Positions 16,698 to 26,070 of a stretch of 64,000 nucleotides of DNA are shown in pieces. Numbering within the stretch: position 1 is the stretch's first letter; each line of letters begins with the position of its first letter. Under the pieces are notes generated by a model, which saw only the letters and a program-made list of their open reading frames with translations, was not told where the DNA came from and did not search any database. The DNA comes from Verrucomicrobiota bacterium. GTDB taxonomy: Bacteria; Chlamydiota; Chlamydiia; Chlamydiales; Rhabdochlamydiaceae. The DNA is taken from the NCBI GenBank assembly GCA_018240065.1, contig JAFEGH010000007.1:396746-460745 (forward strand), written 5' to 3'. A program made the position numbers and the translations under genes.

Positions 16698-19670
16698 ATG
16701 CTCACCGACCCCCATTTTTTGAAGGCCGCAGGCGAGCGCTACGGGGATTTTGTCGTCACGAAATTTCTCCCTATCCAGGAACTCAATTGCATCCTTCGCG
16801 AGCTGCAGCACATGCCCAGCGGCGCGCAAGTCATGCATATCGCAAGCGACGATCCCGAGAACCTCTTTTGCCTCTCTTTCAAAACCTTCCCCTCCAGTTC
16901 GAACGGCGTCGCCCATATTCTTGAGCACACGGTCCTGTGCGGATCGCGCAAATTTCCCGTCAAAGATCCCTTCTTTTCGATGAGCCGACGCAGTTTAAAC
17001 ACATTCATGAACGCGCTGACCGGCTCTGATTTCACATGCTATCCTGCCGCATCGCAGAACGAGAAGGATTTTTACAATCTCATGGATGTCTACATCGATG
17101 CCGTTTTTCACCCGGAGCTCAAGCGGATGAGCTTTTATCAGGAAGGGCACCGCCTCGAATTCTCCGATCCCAAAGACCCCAAAACACCTCTGGAGATCAA
17201 AGGGATCGTCTTCAACGAGATGAAAGGCAACCTCTCTTCAGCCGATACGCGGCTTTGGCATGCGGTGATGGAATACCTGGTTCCCGATCTGCCCTATGCG
17301 TACAACTCCGGAGGAGACCCTAAAGATATCCCCAATCTGACCTACGCCGAGCTGATCTCTTTCCATGAGACCTACTACCATCCCAGCCGCTGCCTCTTTT
17401 TCTTCTACGGCGATCTTCCCTTGAAAAAACACCTCGATTTCATCTCTGAAAAAGCGCTCAAAAACGTCCCAGCCCAACTTCCGATCCCCCCGATCAAAAA
17501 ACAAAAGCGGTTCGCAGCGCCCGTCCACAAAGAGATGCGCTATCCCGTTAGCGAGAGCGATGAGCTGTCTCACCGCACGATCGTCAGTTTCTCCTATCTG
17601 ACAGCCTCTCTTCTAGACCAGGAAGAGGTCCTCGCCCTAAGCGTCCTGGATTCCGTCCTGATGGAAACGGATGCCTCCCTGCTAAAGTCCGCCCTTCTCG
17701 AATCCGCGCTCTGCATCCACGCCGATGCGTTCATGGATGCGGAGATGAGCGAGGTCCCCTATGCCATCGTGTGCAAAGGATGCGATCCGGAAAATGTCGA
17801 GAAACTGGAGAAGACGCTAAAAAACGCCCTCTCTTCCATCGTCGAAAAAGGGATCCCGTCCCATATGATCGACGCCGCTATCCATCAGCTCGAGTTTTCC
17901 CGTTTGGAAATTACTGGAGACCATGCTCCATTCGGCCTGACCCTCTTCATGCGTTCCGCTCTTGCCAAACAACATGGGTGCGATCCGGAGAACGCGCTGA
18001 TGGTCCATTCCCTTTTCGAAGGGCTGCTCTCGAAGGTCAAGGATCCCGGATATCTCACCGGGCTCATCAAGAAACACCTTCTCGACAACCCCCATTGCGT
18101 CCGCCTGGTGATGCATCCCGATCCCACCCTCTCTTCGCAGGAGATCGAGCAGGAAAAACAAAATCTCAAAGAGATCAAGTCTACCCTTACTGAAAAAAAG
18201 ATCGAAGAGATCCTCAAACAGGCCCAGGAGCTCTCCGCCTTTCAAAAACAGACGGAACACCAGTCATTGGACTGCCTGCCCAAAGTGACACTGGACGACG
18301 TCGCTCCCCTCGTGCGCGATTTCCCTCTCAAACATATGCGGCACGGCAGCCTCGACGTCTATCATCACGACAACTTTACCAATCACATCCTCTATGCTGA
18401 TCTGGTGTTCGATTTGCCCGAGGTCGAAGACGCCGACCTCCCCTATCTGCATCTGCTGACATCGCTTCTCCCTGAGATCGGCAGCGGAGACCGCTCCTAT
18501 TCCCAGAACCTGGAATATATCCAGGCTCATACGGGAGGGATCGGGGCCTCCTGCGCTCTGCATATTCAGACGAGCGACCCCAAAACAAGCAGGCCTTCTC
18601 TGAATCTCCGCGGAAAAGCGCTGAAACGCAAGATGGGCAATTTGTTCACCTTGATGAAAGAGACCTTAGAGAAGCCCCGCTTCGATGAAAAGAAAAGGAT
18701 CGAAGAGCTCGTCAGGCAATTGCGCGACTCCCAGCTCAACCGTTTGAATCGGCAGGCGATGCGCTACGCCATCCAACTTTCCTTGAGCGGCTTTTCATCG
18801 GCTGGCCATGTCGGCGAATCCTGGTATGGGCTGCGCTACTTCAAGATGATCGAGGCGCTAAGCAAAGACTTGAGCAAGAACTCCTCGAAGCTGATCGACA
18901 AGCTTCTCTATCTAAAAGAACAGTTGTTCACATTTCATCATCCCAACCTGATCCTCAGCTGTTCCAAAGAGATGCTGCACGAGATTCAGCAGGAAGGGTT
19001 CTATGGCCTCGCGGACATCCAGACAGGGAAATCCTTTACTCCCTGGACAGTAGACTACCCGATGCAGACGATTGCATCGCAAGCCCGCGTCATCCCCTCT
19101 CAGGTCGCGTTTACCTCGCAAGCGTTTAAGACAATCACCTATTTGCATCCCCATGCGCCAGCGCTCACAATTGCCGCGATGCTCTTCGACAATAAAATCC
19201 TGCATCGCAAGATCCGCGAGCAAGGCGGCGCCTATGGATGCGGGGCGACCTATAGCTCAAGTATGGGACACTTTTATTTCCATTCTTTCCGCGATCCCCA
19301 TCTCTCATCGACATTGCACACATTCCGAGATGCTGTGAATGAGATTGCCTCAGGGCACTTCACTGACCAGGATATCGAAGAGGCAAAACTCGGCATCATT
19401 CAACAATTCGACACCCCGATCTCGCCCGGGAGCCGAGCGCTTACCGCCTACGCCTGGCTGCGCGACGGAAAGACCAAAGAGATGCGACAGGAGTTCCGCG
19501 ATCGGCTGCTTGGACTCAATATGCACGACCTTAAACGGGCCGTCGAAACTGAGCTTCTGCCTAAAATTGAGCAAGGCGTGGTCGTCACGTTTGCCGGCAA
19601 AGAACTGCTCGAAAAAGAAAACGCCCTCCTTGCTGCCGAGAATAAAGCTCTCCCCATTTTCCCCATTTGA
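16698..19670 (+). CDS. M16C zinc metallopeptidase (insulinase / presequence-protease type)
   Basis: This 990-residue protease has the inverted zinc motif H73-x-x-E76-H77 (HILEHTVLCGS) and the distal ligand E174 in FNEMKG, in the usual order for M16. The full length with two halves matches the PreP/M16C subfamily, a closed clam-shell enzyme that degrades short unfolded peptides such as cleaved signal or targeting peptides. The C-terminal half has the R/Y substrate-binding region REQGGAYGCGATYSSSMG. As I recall, Chlamydia carries one such gene beside htrA and rmuC; here it lies on the other side of nrdAB. There is no signal peptide, so it is cytoplasmic. It ends in a strong hairpin. Confidence 0.94.
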   Translation: MLTDPHFLKAAGERYGDFVVTKFLPIQELNCILRELQHMPSGAQVMHIASDDPENLFCLSFKTFPSSSNGVAHILEHTVLCGSRKFPVKDPFFSMSRRSLNTFMNALTGSDFTCYPAASQNEKDFYNLMDVYIDAVFHPELKRMSFYQEGHRLEFSDPKDPKTPLEIKGIVFNEMKGNLSSADTRLWHAVMEYLVPDLPYAYNSGGDPKDIPNLTYAELISFHETYYHPSRCLFFFYGDLPLKKHLDFISEKALKNVPAQLPIPPIKKQKRFAAPVHKEMRYPVSESDELSHRTIVSFSYLTASLLDQEEVLALSVLDSVLMETDASLLKSALLESALCIHADAFMDAEMSEVPYAIVCKGCDPENVEKLEKTLKNALSSIVEKGIPSHMIDAAIHQLEFSRLEITGDHAPFGLTLFMRSALAKQHGCDPENALMVHSLFEGLLSKVKDPGYLTGLIKKHLLDNPHCVRLVMHPDPTLSSQEIEQEKQNLKEIKSTLTEKKIEEILKQAQELSAFQKQTEHQSLDCLPKVTLDDVAPLVRDFPLKHMRHGSLDVYHHDNFTNHILYADLVFDLPEVEDADLPYLHLLTSLLPEIGSGDRSYSQNLEYIQAHTGGIGASCALHIQTSDPKTSRPSLNLRGKALKRKMGNLFTLMKETLEKPRFDEKKRIEELVRQLRDSQLNRLNRQAMRYAIQLSLSGFSSAGHVGESWYGLRYFKMIEALSKDLSKNSSKLIDKLLYLKEQLFTFHHPNLILSCSKEMLHEIQQEGFYGLADIQTGKSFTPWTVDYPMQTIASQARVIPSQVAFTSQAFKTITYLHPHAPALTIAAMLFDNKILHRKIREQGGAYGCGATYSSSMGHFYFHSFRDPHLSSTLHTFRDAVNEIASGHFTDQDIEEAKLGIIQQFDTPISPGSRALTAYAWLRDGKTKEMRQEFRDRLLGLNMHDLKRAVETELLPKIEQGVVVTFAGKELLEKENALLAAENKALPIFPI

Positions 19671-19679
19671 TCGCCCACT

Positions 19680-19703
19680 GCAAGGCTCCTCTCGGAGCCT
19701 TGC
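19680..19703 (+). terminator. Hairpin terminator after the M16 peptidase gene
   Basis: A perfect 10-bp stem (19680-19689 and 19694-19703) with a TCTC loop, 9 bp after the stop codon. A second hairpin (19731-19750) and a TTTTT run at 19757-19762 follow, which together may complete termination. Confidence 0.7.
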
Positions 19704-19786
19704 TTAAAGAAGATCTCTGCTCTTGAAAAAGCGGCGCAGAGCGCTGCCGCCTTGCGGTTTTTCTCTTGAATTCCTATGTTGAGGGG

Positions 19787-21055
19787 ATGTCGAGAAAACA
19801 TTTGAGCTTCCGTTTTATCATCTCAGCCACGCTGCTTGGCAATACGCTCGAATGGTACGACTTTGCCACCTTCGGTTTTCTGATTCCGATCTTCGCAAAA
19901 CTTTTTTTTCCTTTCAGCGATGCCTGGAGCTCACTACTGCACACGATGATCGCCTTCTATATGGGGACGATGATGCGCCCTATAGGCGGGGCGGTCTTTG
20001 GGTACATCGGTGACAGGTACGGACGCAGGATCGCCCTAATCCTCTCGGTCTCCCTGATGACCATTCCAGTCGCGCTCATCAGCGCCCTGCCCACATATCT
20101 TCAGATCGGCTATGCAGCGCCTCTCATTTTGATAATGATGAGAATGTTGCAAGGGCTTGCCGCTGGAGGAGAATTTCCAGGCGCGATGACATTCCTGGTC
20201 GAGTCCGCCCCCATTCGCAAACGGGGATTCTACGGCAGCTTCGCCTTTTTCGGCGCCCTGGTTGGCATTGTGATCGCGGGAGCCGACTTCTTCCTGTTCA
20301 GTTCCGATTTCGACGATTCCACCTTCATTCAATGGGGATGGCGGATCGTCTTTATCATCGGCGCTATTTTGGGACTGATCTCTTTTCTGATGCGAAGGAA
20401 ACTGCATGAGACAGATGTCTTCCGGAATATGCGGGAGTCCCACGAGATTCTCCGCGATCCAATCAAAGAATTGTTTGTAAAACACAAAATTGGACTGTTA
20501 AAACTTTCAGGAATCGTGATCCTTAAGACGATCGCCTTTAATTTGATCATCCCCTTTTCGATCGTACATCTCACAGAGATAGCGGGGCTTCCCTTTCGTC
20601 AAGCCCTCCTGTTGAACGTCGTGCGCCTGTGCGTTTTGGTCCTGGTCATCCCTTTGGCAGGCAAGCTGACGGAGAAAATCGGTTCGAATAGACTCGCCGT
20701 CATCTCCGCCTGGGGCTTCCTCATTTTCAGCATCCCACTTTACATGTTAACGCATGAACCCAATCTGCGGATCTTCGGATCCATTGGACTGGCCATTCTT
20801 CTCGGCTCGTACTTGGCTTCGCTCCCTGCAACAATTTTTACATTATTTCCTTCCAAAGTCCGCTTCAGCGGGATTGGGATCGGTTACAATCTGACCATCG
20901 GGATATTCGGAAGTGCAGCCCCTATCGCTGCCCTGACCGCCATTCATGCTTATGGCAATCACATGATCCCAGCCTATCTTCTCATGGGGAGCGCAGCGAT
21001 CGCCCTGCTAACATTGCGCAAAGTCCATGAGCACCCCCTCAAAACAAATCACTGA
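19787..21055 (+). CDS. MFS transporter, metabolite:H+ symporter (ProP-like) family
   Basis: This ~422-residue protein has about twelve membrane segments. The loop 2-3 motif GYIGDRYGRRIAL and the segment RMLQGLAAGGEFPGA are those of the metabolite:H+ symporter family, which imports proline, betaine, alpha-ketoglutarate, citrate or shikimate by proton symport. GNTLEWYDFATFG near the N-terminus is typical of the family. An in-frame TTG at 19766 could add seven residues; ATG 19787 is preferred although GAGGGG sits almost directly against it. It lies just upstream of an amino-acid catabolic unit, so an amino acid or derivative is a reasonable substrate guess. Confidence 0.88.
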   Translation: MSRKHLSFRFIISATLLGNTLEWYDFATFGFLIPIFAKLFFPFSDAWSSLLHTMIAFYMGTMMRPIGGAVFGYIGDRYGRRIALILSVSLMTIPVALISALPTYLQIGYAAPLILIMMRMLQGLAAGGEFPGAMTFLVESAPIRKRGFYGSFAFFGALVGIVIAGADFFLFSSDFDDSTFIQWGWRIVFIIGAILGLISFLMRRKLHETDVFRNMRESHEILRDPIKELFVKHKIGLLKLSGIVILKTIAFNLIIPFSIVHLTEIAGLPFRQALLLNVVRLCVLVLVIPLAGKLTEKIGSNRLAVISAWGFLIFSIPLYMLTHEPNLRIFGSIGLAILLGSYLASLPATIFTLFPSKVRFSGIGIGYNLTIGIFGSAAPIAALTAIHAYGNHMIPAYLLMGSAAIALLTLRKVHEHPLKTNH

Positions 21056-21140
21056 CCAATCCTTCGATACGATTAAATAGGCTTTGTACCTCTGAATTTA
21101 CTAACACAACACATTCATAATGAGAGTTTTACAAAAGACT

Positions 21141-21175
21141 TAGACAAAATAATCTACTTTAGACTATAATGTCTA
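21141..21175 (+). promoter_or_regulatory. Promoter with overlapping operator-like palindrome
   Basis: TAGACA (21141-21146, one mismatch to -35) and TATAAT (21165-21170, perfect -10) are 18 bp apart. The -10 is embedded in the inverted repeat TAGAC-TATAAT-GTCTA (21160-21175), a natural place for a repressor to block RNA polymerase. The first downstream gene encodes a DauR/YheO-like regulator, so autoregulation through this site is likely. Confidence 0.7.
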
Positions 21176-21190
21176 TTACAGGAGAACACC

Positions 21191-21790
21191 ATGCACCCTC
21201 TGGACACATATATACCCATCGCCCAGTCAGTCGCCACCCTGCTTCAGCCTTACGCGGAAGCCGTGATCCACGACCTGAAAACAGGCAAGATCCACGCGAT
21301 CCTGAATCCCTACTCAAGACGAAAAAAAGGAGATGCTTCGCTCCTGGACAAAGAGATCCAGCGGGCGGAACTCCCCGACTATTTCGAGCCCTATCTCAAG
21401 ACCAACTGGGACGGCAAAAAGCTCAAATCGGTGACCTCCACATTACGCGACGCCAAGGGAAAACCGATCGGCCTTCTCTGCTTCAACCTCGATATTTCCA
21501 AATGGGAGGAATTTAGCCGCCTCTTCGAACATTTCGTCGCTGCCCCCAAGGAGCTGCCCAAGGAGCTTTTCCTGGAAGACTGGAAGGAAAAGATCAGCCT
21601 CTACATCGCCACCAAGCTCAAGACCAAACAGCTTATCCTCGAACATTTGACAAGAGACCAAAAGAAAGAGCTCATCTTCGAGCTGCACAAGGAAGGAGCC
21701 TTCGAAGGCAAAAACGCTGCCGCCTACGTCGGCGACGTCCTCGAGCTTTCCCGCGCGACGGTCTATAAATATTTAAACGAAAAAACTTAA
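21191..21790 (+). CDS. DauR/YheO-like transcriptional regulator (PAS + HTH)
   Basis: This 199-residue protein has the YheO layout. A PAS-like sensor occupies residues 1-110 (YIPIAQSVATLLQPYAEAVI, later GKPIGLLCFNLDISKWEE), and a DNA-binding helix-turn-helix is at the C-terminus (YVGDVLELSRATVYKYL). The best-known member, DauR, controls D-arginine catabolism, and other members regulate amino-acid genes. AGGAG lies 6 nt before the ATG. It leads a four-gene unit of PLP and NAD-type amino-acid enzymes starting 13 bp downstream, which it probably regulates in response to an amino acid. The YheO-like fold is clear; the ligand is unknown. Confidence 0.88.
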   Translation: MHPLDTYIPIAQSVATLLQPYAEAVIHDLKTGKIHAILNPYSRRKKGDASLLDKEIQRAELPDYFEPYLKTNWDGKKLKSVTSTLRDAKGKPIGLLCFNLDISKWEEFSRLFEHFVAAPKELPKELFLEDWKEKISLYIATKLKTKQLILEHLTRDQKKELIFELHKEGAFEGKNAAAYVGDVLELSRATVYKYLNEKT

Positions 21791-21803
21791 AAACGAGCTG
21801 ACT

Positions 21804-22928
21804 ATGAACCCGCTGCCCCTTTTCAAATTAGAAGACTACCTCTCCCAATGGGAATTTAAGGCCCCGCACCTTCTTTGCTGTTCCGATGCGCAAACAGTTT
21901 CCATGAAGGAACTTCTCCTGATGGCAGATCCCGAAGGAAAAAACCTTTGGGACAATCTGCATCTTAACTACACCGAAGTAAAAGGGCTTCCCGCTCTGCG
22001 CGATGAGATCGCCTCTCTCTATTCTGAATTAAAAGCCGATGATATCCAGATGTTCGCCGGCGCGGAAGAAGGAATTTATTGCACGATGCGCGCTATGCTC
22101 TCTCCGGAGGATCATGTGATCGCACTCGTCCCCGCCTATCAATCGCTTGTCGACCTTCCCCGCGCCATCGGCGCCGAAGTGACGACGATTGCATTAAAAG
22201 CAGAGCACAATTGGAAGCTGGACATGGATCTGTTTGCTAAAGCATTCCGCCCCAACACCAAACTCGTCGTCATTAATTTCCCCCATAACCCTACCGGGAC
22301 AATTCTCGACAAATCTTCCCTTAAAACAATGATCGACCTCTGTCGAAAATCGGGCGCCTATCTCTTTTCCGATGAGGTCTACCGGCTGATGGAGCTGGAT
22401 GAAAAAGACCGCCTGCCAAGTATCGCCGATCTCTATGAAAAAGGACTCAGCCTCTCTGTCATGTCCAAAGCATTTGGAATGGCTGGCCTGCGCATTGGCT
22501 GGATCGCTTGCCGGGATAGAAAAATGTTGGCTAAGATCGCCGAGTACAAACACTATGCTTCCATCTGCAACAGCGCCCCCAGCGAGATCCTTGCACTCAT
22601 TGCATTGCGGGCAAAAGATAAAATCCTCTCCCGCGTCCATCAGATCATGCGCTCCAATATTCAAATGCTCGACGCCTTTTTCGCAACCCATGCGGATCTT
22701 TTGCGCTGGGTCCGCCCGCTTGGAGGGTGCATCGGTTTCCCTGAGCTGCTTGCAAAGGAACCCGTTGATCGGTTCTGCCAGCGCCTCGTTGAAAAGAAAG
22801 GGGTGCTATTGATGCCTGCGACAATCTATGACACGCCGGGAAATTTCTTCCGGATCGGATTCGGCAGAGCGAACATGCCGCAAGCGTTGGATAAACTCTC
22901 TGAATTCATTAAGGAGGAGTACCGATGA
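21804..22928 (+). CDS. PLP-dependent aminotransferase (class I/II fold type I)
   Basis: This 374-residue enzyme has the fold-type-I signature: PLP lysine K222 in SVMSKAFGMAGLRIGW, the INFPHNPTGT loop, SDEVYR with the PLP-contacting Asp and Tyr, and RIGFGR with the carboxylate-binding Arg near the C-terminus. It exchanges an amino group between an amino acid and a keto acid. The substrate is not evident; related enzymes in similar operons act on arginine-derived or hydroxy-amino acids. It follows the DauR-like gene by 13 bp and overlaps the next gene by 4 bp (ATGA), so the unit is translationally coupled. Confidence 0.9.
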   Translation: MNPLPLFKLEDYLSQWEFKAPHLLCCSDAQTVSMKELLLMADPEGKNLWDNLHLNYTEVKGLPALRDEIASLYSELKADDIQMFAGAEEGIYCTMRAMLSPEDHVIALVPAYQSLVDLPRAIGAEVTTIALKAEHNWKLDMDLFAKAFRPNTKLVVINFPHNPTGTILDKSSLKTMIDLCRKSGAYLFSDEVYRLMELDEKDRLPSIADLYEKGLSLSVMSKAFGMAGLRIGWIACRDRKMLAKIAEYKHYASICNSAPSEILALIALRAKDKILSRVHQIMRSNIQMLDAFFATHADLLRWVRPLGGCIGFPELLAKEPVDRFCQRLVEKKGVLLMPATIYDTPGNFFRIGFGRANMPQALDKLSEFIKEEYR

Positions 22929-23872
22929 GACCGCGCATCTTTTCACGAGAGCAAATTGAATCTGCTATTAACATTCCCTCTCTGATCGAGGGTATCGAAA
23001 GAGGATTCGTGCTCGCCTCCGAGGGACAGGTCACCCTGGCCCCGATCAGCATTCTCTCCTTTCTGCAGCCGCCAGGAGAGGTCCACATCAAATCGGCGCA
23101 CATCGCCGGCGAGGGGCGCTATGTTATCAAGATCGCCTCCGGATTCTCGGAAAATCCCCGGTTAGGGATCTCCTCTTCTCAGGGGCTGATGCTCCTGTTC
23201 TCCGCAAAGACAGGCCAAATCGAGACCATTCTTCTGGATGAGGCGTATTTGACCGACATCCGCACAGCGATCGCAGGAGCGATCTCGGCCAAGCATTTCG
23301 CCCCAAAACAGATCGACAGGATCGGCATTGTCGGAACAGGAAACCAGGCGGCGATGCAGCTGCAGGCACTGCGCCATGTCACAGACTGCAAGGAAGTGAT
23401 CGTATGGGGGAGGAATCCCGATCGCCTATTGAAGTTCCAGGAAAATCCCCTGCTTTCCGAATTCAATCTGAAAATGACAAGCGATCTTTCTGAACTCTGT
23501 GGGACATCTTCCCTGATCGTCACAACGACACGCTCCCCAACGCCTTTGATTTTTGCCAAAGACCTGCGTCCCGGCGTCCATGTGACTGCCGTCGGCGCCG
23601 ACCAGATGGGAAAGCAGGAGATTGCAGCAGATGCGATGGCAAAAGCCGATCGAATCTATGTGGACAATCTTGCGCAATGCCTTAAATATGGCGACCTATC
23701 GTATGCTAAAGAGATCGTTTCCTTGTCCAAAGTACAGGAAATCGGCGCTGCGATAAAATCCCCAATGCAAAGAGACCCGCTGGCGATCACCATCGCCGAC
23801 CTCACTGGCGTCGCCGTGCAGGACGCGATGATTGCAGGCGCCATTGCGGACCAATTGGAGAAAAGATGTTAA
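22925..23872 (+). CDS. Ornithine cyclodeaminase / mu-crystallin family enzyme
   Basis: This 315-residue NAD(P)-binding protein has the Rossmann loop GIVGTGNQAAMQLQAL and the N-terminal catalytic block KIASGFSENPRLG, as in the ornithine cyclodeaminase/mu-crystallin family. Members deaminate ornithine to proline, reduce cyclic ketimines, or reversibly deaminate alanine or lysine derivatives. The catalytic Asp region (VTAVGADQMGKQEI) is present. It overlaps the aminotransferase by 4 bp and the dehydratase by 7 bp. Together the three enzymes fit deamination of one amino acid to a keto acid; the exact chemistry remains an inference. Confidence 0.9.
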   Translation: MRPRIFSREQIESAINIPSLIEGIERGFVLASEGQVTLAPISILSFLQPPGEVHIKSAHIAGEGRYVIKIASGFSENPRLGISSSQGLMLLFSAKTGQIETILLDEAYLTDIRTAIAGAISAKHFAPKQIDRIGIVGTGNQAAMQLQALRHVTDCKEVIVWGRNPDRLLKFQENPLLSEFNLKMTSDLSELCGTSSLIVTTTRSPTPLIFAKDLRPGVHVTAVGADQMGKQEIAADAMAKADRIYVDNLAQCLKYGDLSYAKEIVSLSKVQEIGAAIKSPMQRDPLAITIADLTGVAVQDAMIAGAIADQLEKRC

Positions 23873-24825
23873 CCATTCAAACAATCGTCGAGGCGGCCCG
23901 CTTTTTAAAACCGAAGATTGTGGCCACCCCGATCGAATATTCCCCTGCCCTCTCCCAGCTTTTGAAAGTCCCTGTCTATTTAAAATTGGAGTTCCTTCAG
24001 CACACAGGCTCCTTCAAGTTCCGCGGCGGACTTTATGCAATCTCTTTGCTTACAGAAGAACAGAAGAAAAAAGGGGTCGCGACATGCTCGGCCGGCAATC
24101 ATGGCCTTGCGCTCGCTCATGCAGCTTCGCAATCAAAAATCCCCTGCACTGTCTTTGTTCCCAAGACAGTCGACCAGGCGAAATTCGAGAAGTTGAAGGC
24201 GCTGGGCGCACAAGTGGAACGCTCCCCTTTTCCAGGATACGATGAGACGATCAAGTGGAGCCTGGAGATCATCAAGCAAAAAGACATGCATTTCATTTCT
24301 CCCTATGACGACGAGGAGATCATGACTGCAAACGGAGGGACGCTTGCCCTCGAAATTCTCGAAGAGTTGCCTGAAGCTACTCATTTCATCCTTCCCGCCG
24401 GAGGCGGCGGACTTCTAGCAGGTTTTACCTTCTATGCGAAGAATAAAAATTCCCGCTGTAAAATGATCGCCTGCCAGCTTGAGGGATCTCCCGCTCTCAA
24501 ACTCTCTCTTGACAAAGGAGCCGCCGTCACCGAAGTGCCACCCTGCGAAACTGTCGCGGGAGCTATCGAGGGGGGACTGGGCGAACATTGCTTTGACTAT
24601 CTGAAAGGGCGCGTCGACCATGTCGCGCTGATTTCGGAGCAGGAAATCTTCGCCGCCTTCCGCTGGATGCTCGCCAGCCATCAGTATCTGATCGAGCCCT
24701 CATCGACAGTTCCCATCGCAGCCTGCCTCAAAGGGGACCTGCCGCGCCTGGAGGGACCAACAGTGCTCGTCCTCACAGGGCGCAACGTCAGCTTCGATAC
24801 GATCCGTAAAATGGTTTGTGCGTGA
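23866..24825 (+). CDS. Serine/threonine dehydratase-like PLP enzyme
   Basis: This 319-residue fold-type-II PLP enzyme has its lysine K51 in HTGSFKFRGGLYA and the phosphate-binding loop PAGGGGLLAGF. It has only the catalytic domain and no ACT regulatory domain, as in catabolic threonine dehydratases, serine racemases and threo-3-hydroxyaspartate dehydratases. Any of these could apply; in OCD-containing operons the hydroxyaspartate or hydroxy-amino-acid type is plausible. It is the last gene of the unit and ends 3 bp before the convergent C58-like protease gene, with no terminator visible. Confidence 0.9.
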   Translation: MLTIQTIVEAARFLKPKIVATPIEYSPALSQLLKVPVYLKLEFLQHTGSFKFRGGLYAISLLTEEQKKKGVATCSAGNHGLALAHAASQSKIPCTVFVPKTVDQAKFEKLKALGAQVERSPFPGYDETIKWSLEIIKQKDMHFISPYDDEEIMTANGGTLALEILEELPEATHFILPAGGGGLLAGFTFYAKNKNSRCKMIACQLEGSPALKLSLDKGAAVTEVPPCETVAGAIEGGLGEHCFDYLKGRVDHVALISEQEIFAAFRWMLASHQYLIEPSSTVPIAACLKGDLPRLEGPTVLVLTGRNVSFDTIRKMVCA

Positions 24826-24828
24826 ATG

Positions 24829-25779
24829 CTAAGACGGCTGCAGCCGGTAAAATCTGGCCTTAGAAGTCTGGAATTGTCTGAAACAGGAGTTGAGGCTCTG
24901 GGTTAAAACGGAAGAGTGATCGGTCTTCAACAGATATCTCGCTCCGTAGTTGGAGTCGTAGAAAAACCCTTCCTGACCTTCTTTGACATAGATCAATGAA
25001 TGTCCATTTTCTTCAAGCCTTTCATTAGCGGATGGTTTGATTGTGCGCAGGAAATAAAGGCCGTTGGGCAGATCCGAGACTTCCCTCTCGATCGCCCTGT
25101 CCTGAAGACCTGGCTCGACATCGATCTCCCGGGAGGCATGGTCGATTCTAAATCCGTAGTCGCTGACCAGCGACTGGACTTTATTTCTTGCGAAATCGAT
25201 CCCGGGCGCGCCCGGAGTTACCTCAATGGTGTTATAAGCCGCCTGCCGGATGCGCATCTGTTCGGAACTGCGAGCAAACCTTCTGCCTAATTGACGGATG
25301 GCATTCAGGAAGGGCTCGCTGGACTGCCCGCCAGTTTTAACATGGACTTTTCTCAGCTTGAAAAAAAAGTCGGCAAAATCCAGAGCCATAGACGTGCAGG
25401 TTCCCCCTTCGACATGTCCCGTGATTTTGGCAGGGTTGAACTCGATCCCCCGTTCTTTTCGGCGGTGAAGGTTTGCTAACACCGGCAGAACCCGATCTAT
25501 GGGAGCAGGACCCACCGCCCCGATCTGAGTTCCAAGGAACAACATTTCATTTCTCTCACGAACCTCTTTGAACGCCTGCGCCGCGATCCATTCGACAAGC
25601 ATCGCGATCTGGCCGACCACTGGAATAAACTGGATGAGAGCGATGACGCGGTGGCCCCATTGATATTCGGGCGATAAATCAGCCTGGGCTAGATGGCGCA
25701 ATCCGTACTCGGACACGAGAAGGGACTGTGCCATCTCCAGACAGGATAATTTGTAATCAGGAAGAAAATAGTTTTCCAT
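24829..25779 (-). CDS. Putative C58 (YopT-like) cysteine protease, candidate effector
   Basis: This 316-residue protein has no signal peptide. It carries a Cys-His-Asp triad in a papain-like order: C128 in EGGTCTSMALDF, H260 in NGHSLIYV, and D275 in FFYDSNYG. The His-Asp segment closely resembles that of YopT-type proteases, and the H-to-D spacing of 15 is close to YopT (16). YopT cleaves prenylated Rho GTPases in host cells. A hydrophobic stretch at residues 44-70 could contact a membrane. ATG 25779 is preferred over a TTG 30 bp upstream; neither has a good ribosome site. The gene stands alone, convergent with the dehydratase. The triad is seen; the fold and effector role are inferred. Confidence 0.65.
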   Translation of the reverse strand: MENYFLPDYKLSCLEMAQSLLVSEYGLRHLAQADLSPEYQWGHRVIALIQFIPVVGQIAMLVEWIAAQAFKEVRERNEMLFLGTQIGAVGPAPIDRVLPVLANLHRRKERGIEFNPAKITGHVEGGTCTSMALDFADFFFKLRKVHVKTGGQSSEPFLNAIRQLGRRFARSSEQMRIRQAAYNTIEVTPGAPGIDFARNKVQSLVSDYGFRIDHASREIDVEPGLQDRAIEREVSDLPNGLYFLRTIKPSANERLEENGHSLIYVKEGQEGFFYDSNYGARYLLKTDHSSVLTQSLNSCFRQFQTSKARFYRLQPS

Positions 25780-26070
25780 TTGCGGTTTAAATGTAACAAA
25801 AAGAAACAATTGTAAATTAAATGCGATATTAACTCAACAAACTATACTTCACGATTTATTTTAAAATTCAAAATTAAATTACTCTAACCCACAAAGGAGA
25901 TTAATATATTTTAAATTAATTAATATATTGCATATTACCCTTACTAAGCCGTCATGCGCTGAAAATGCATCTCTAATTTTATTCTGAAAAAAAACTTTTG
26001 TAACTAAATAATATTCAACTCGCTAGAATTTGAGCGATTGCCACCGGCTCATTCATAGAAGAGGTAATTT

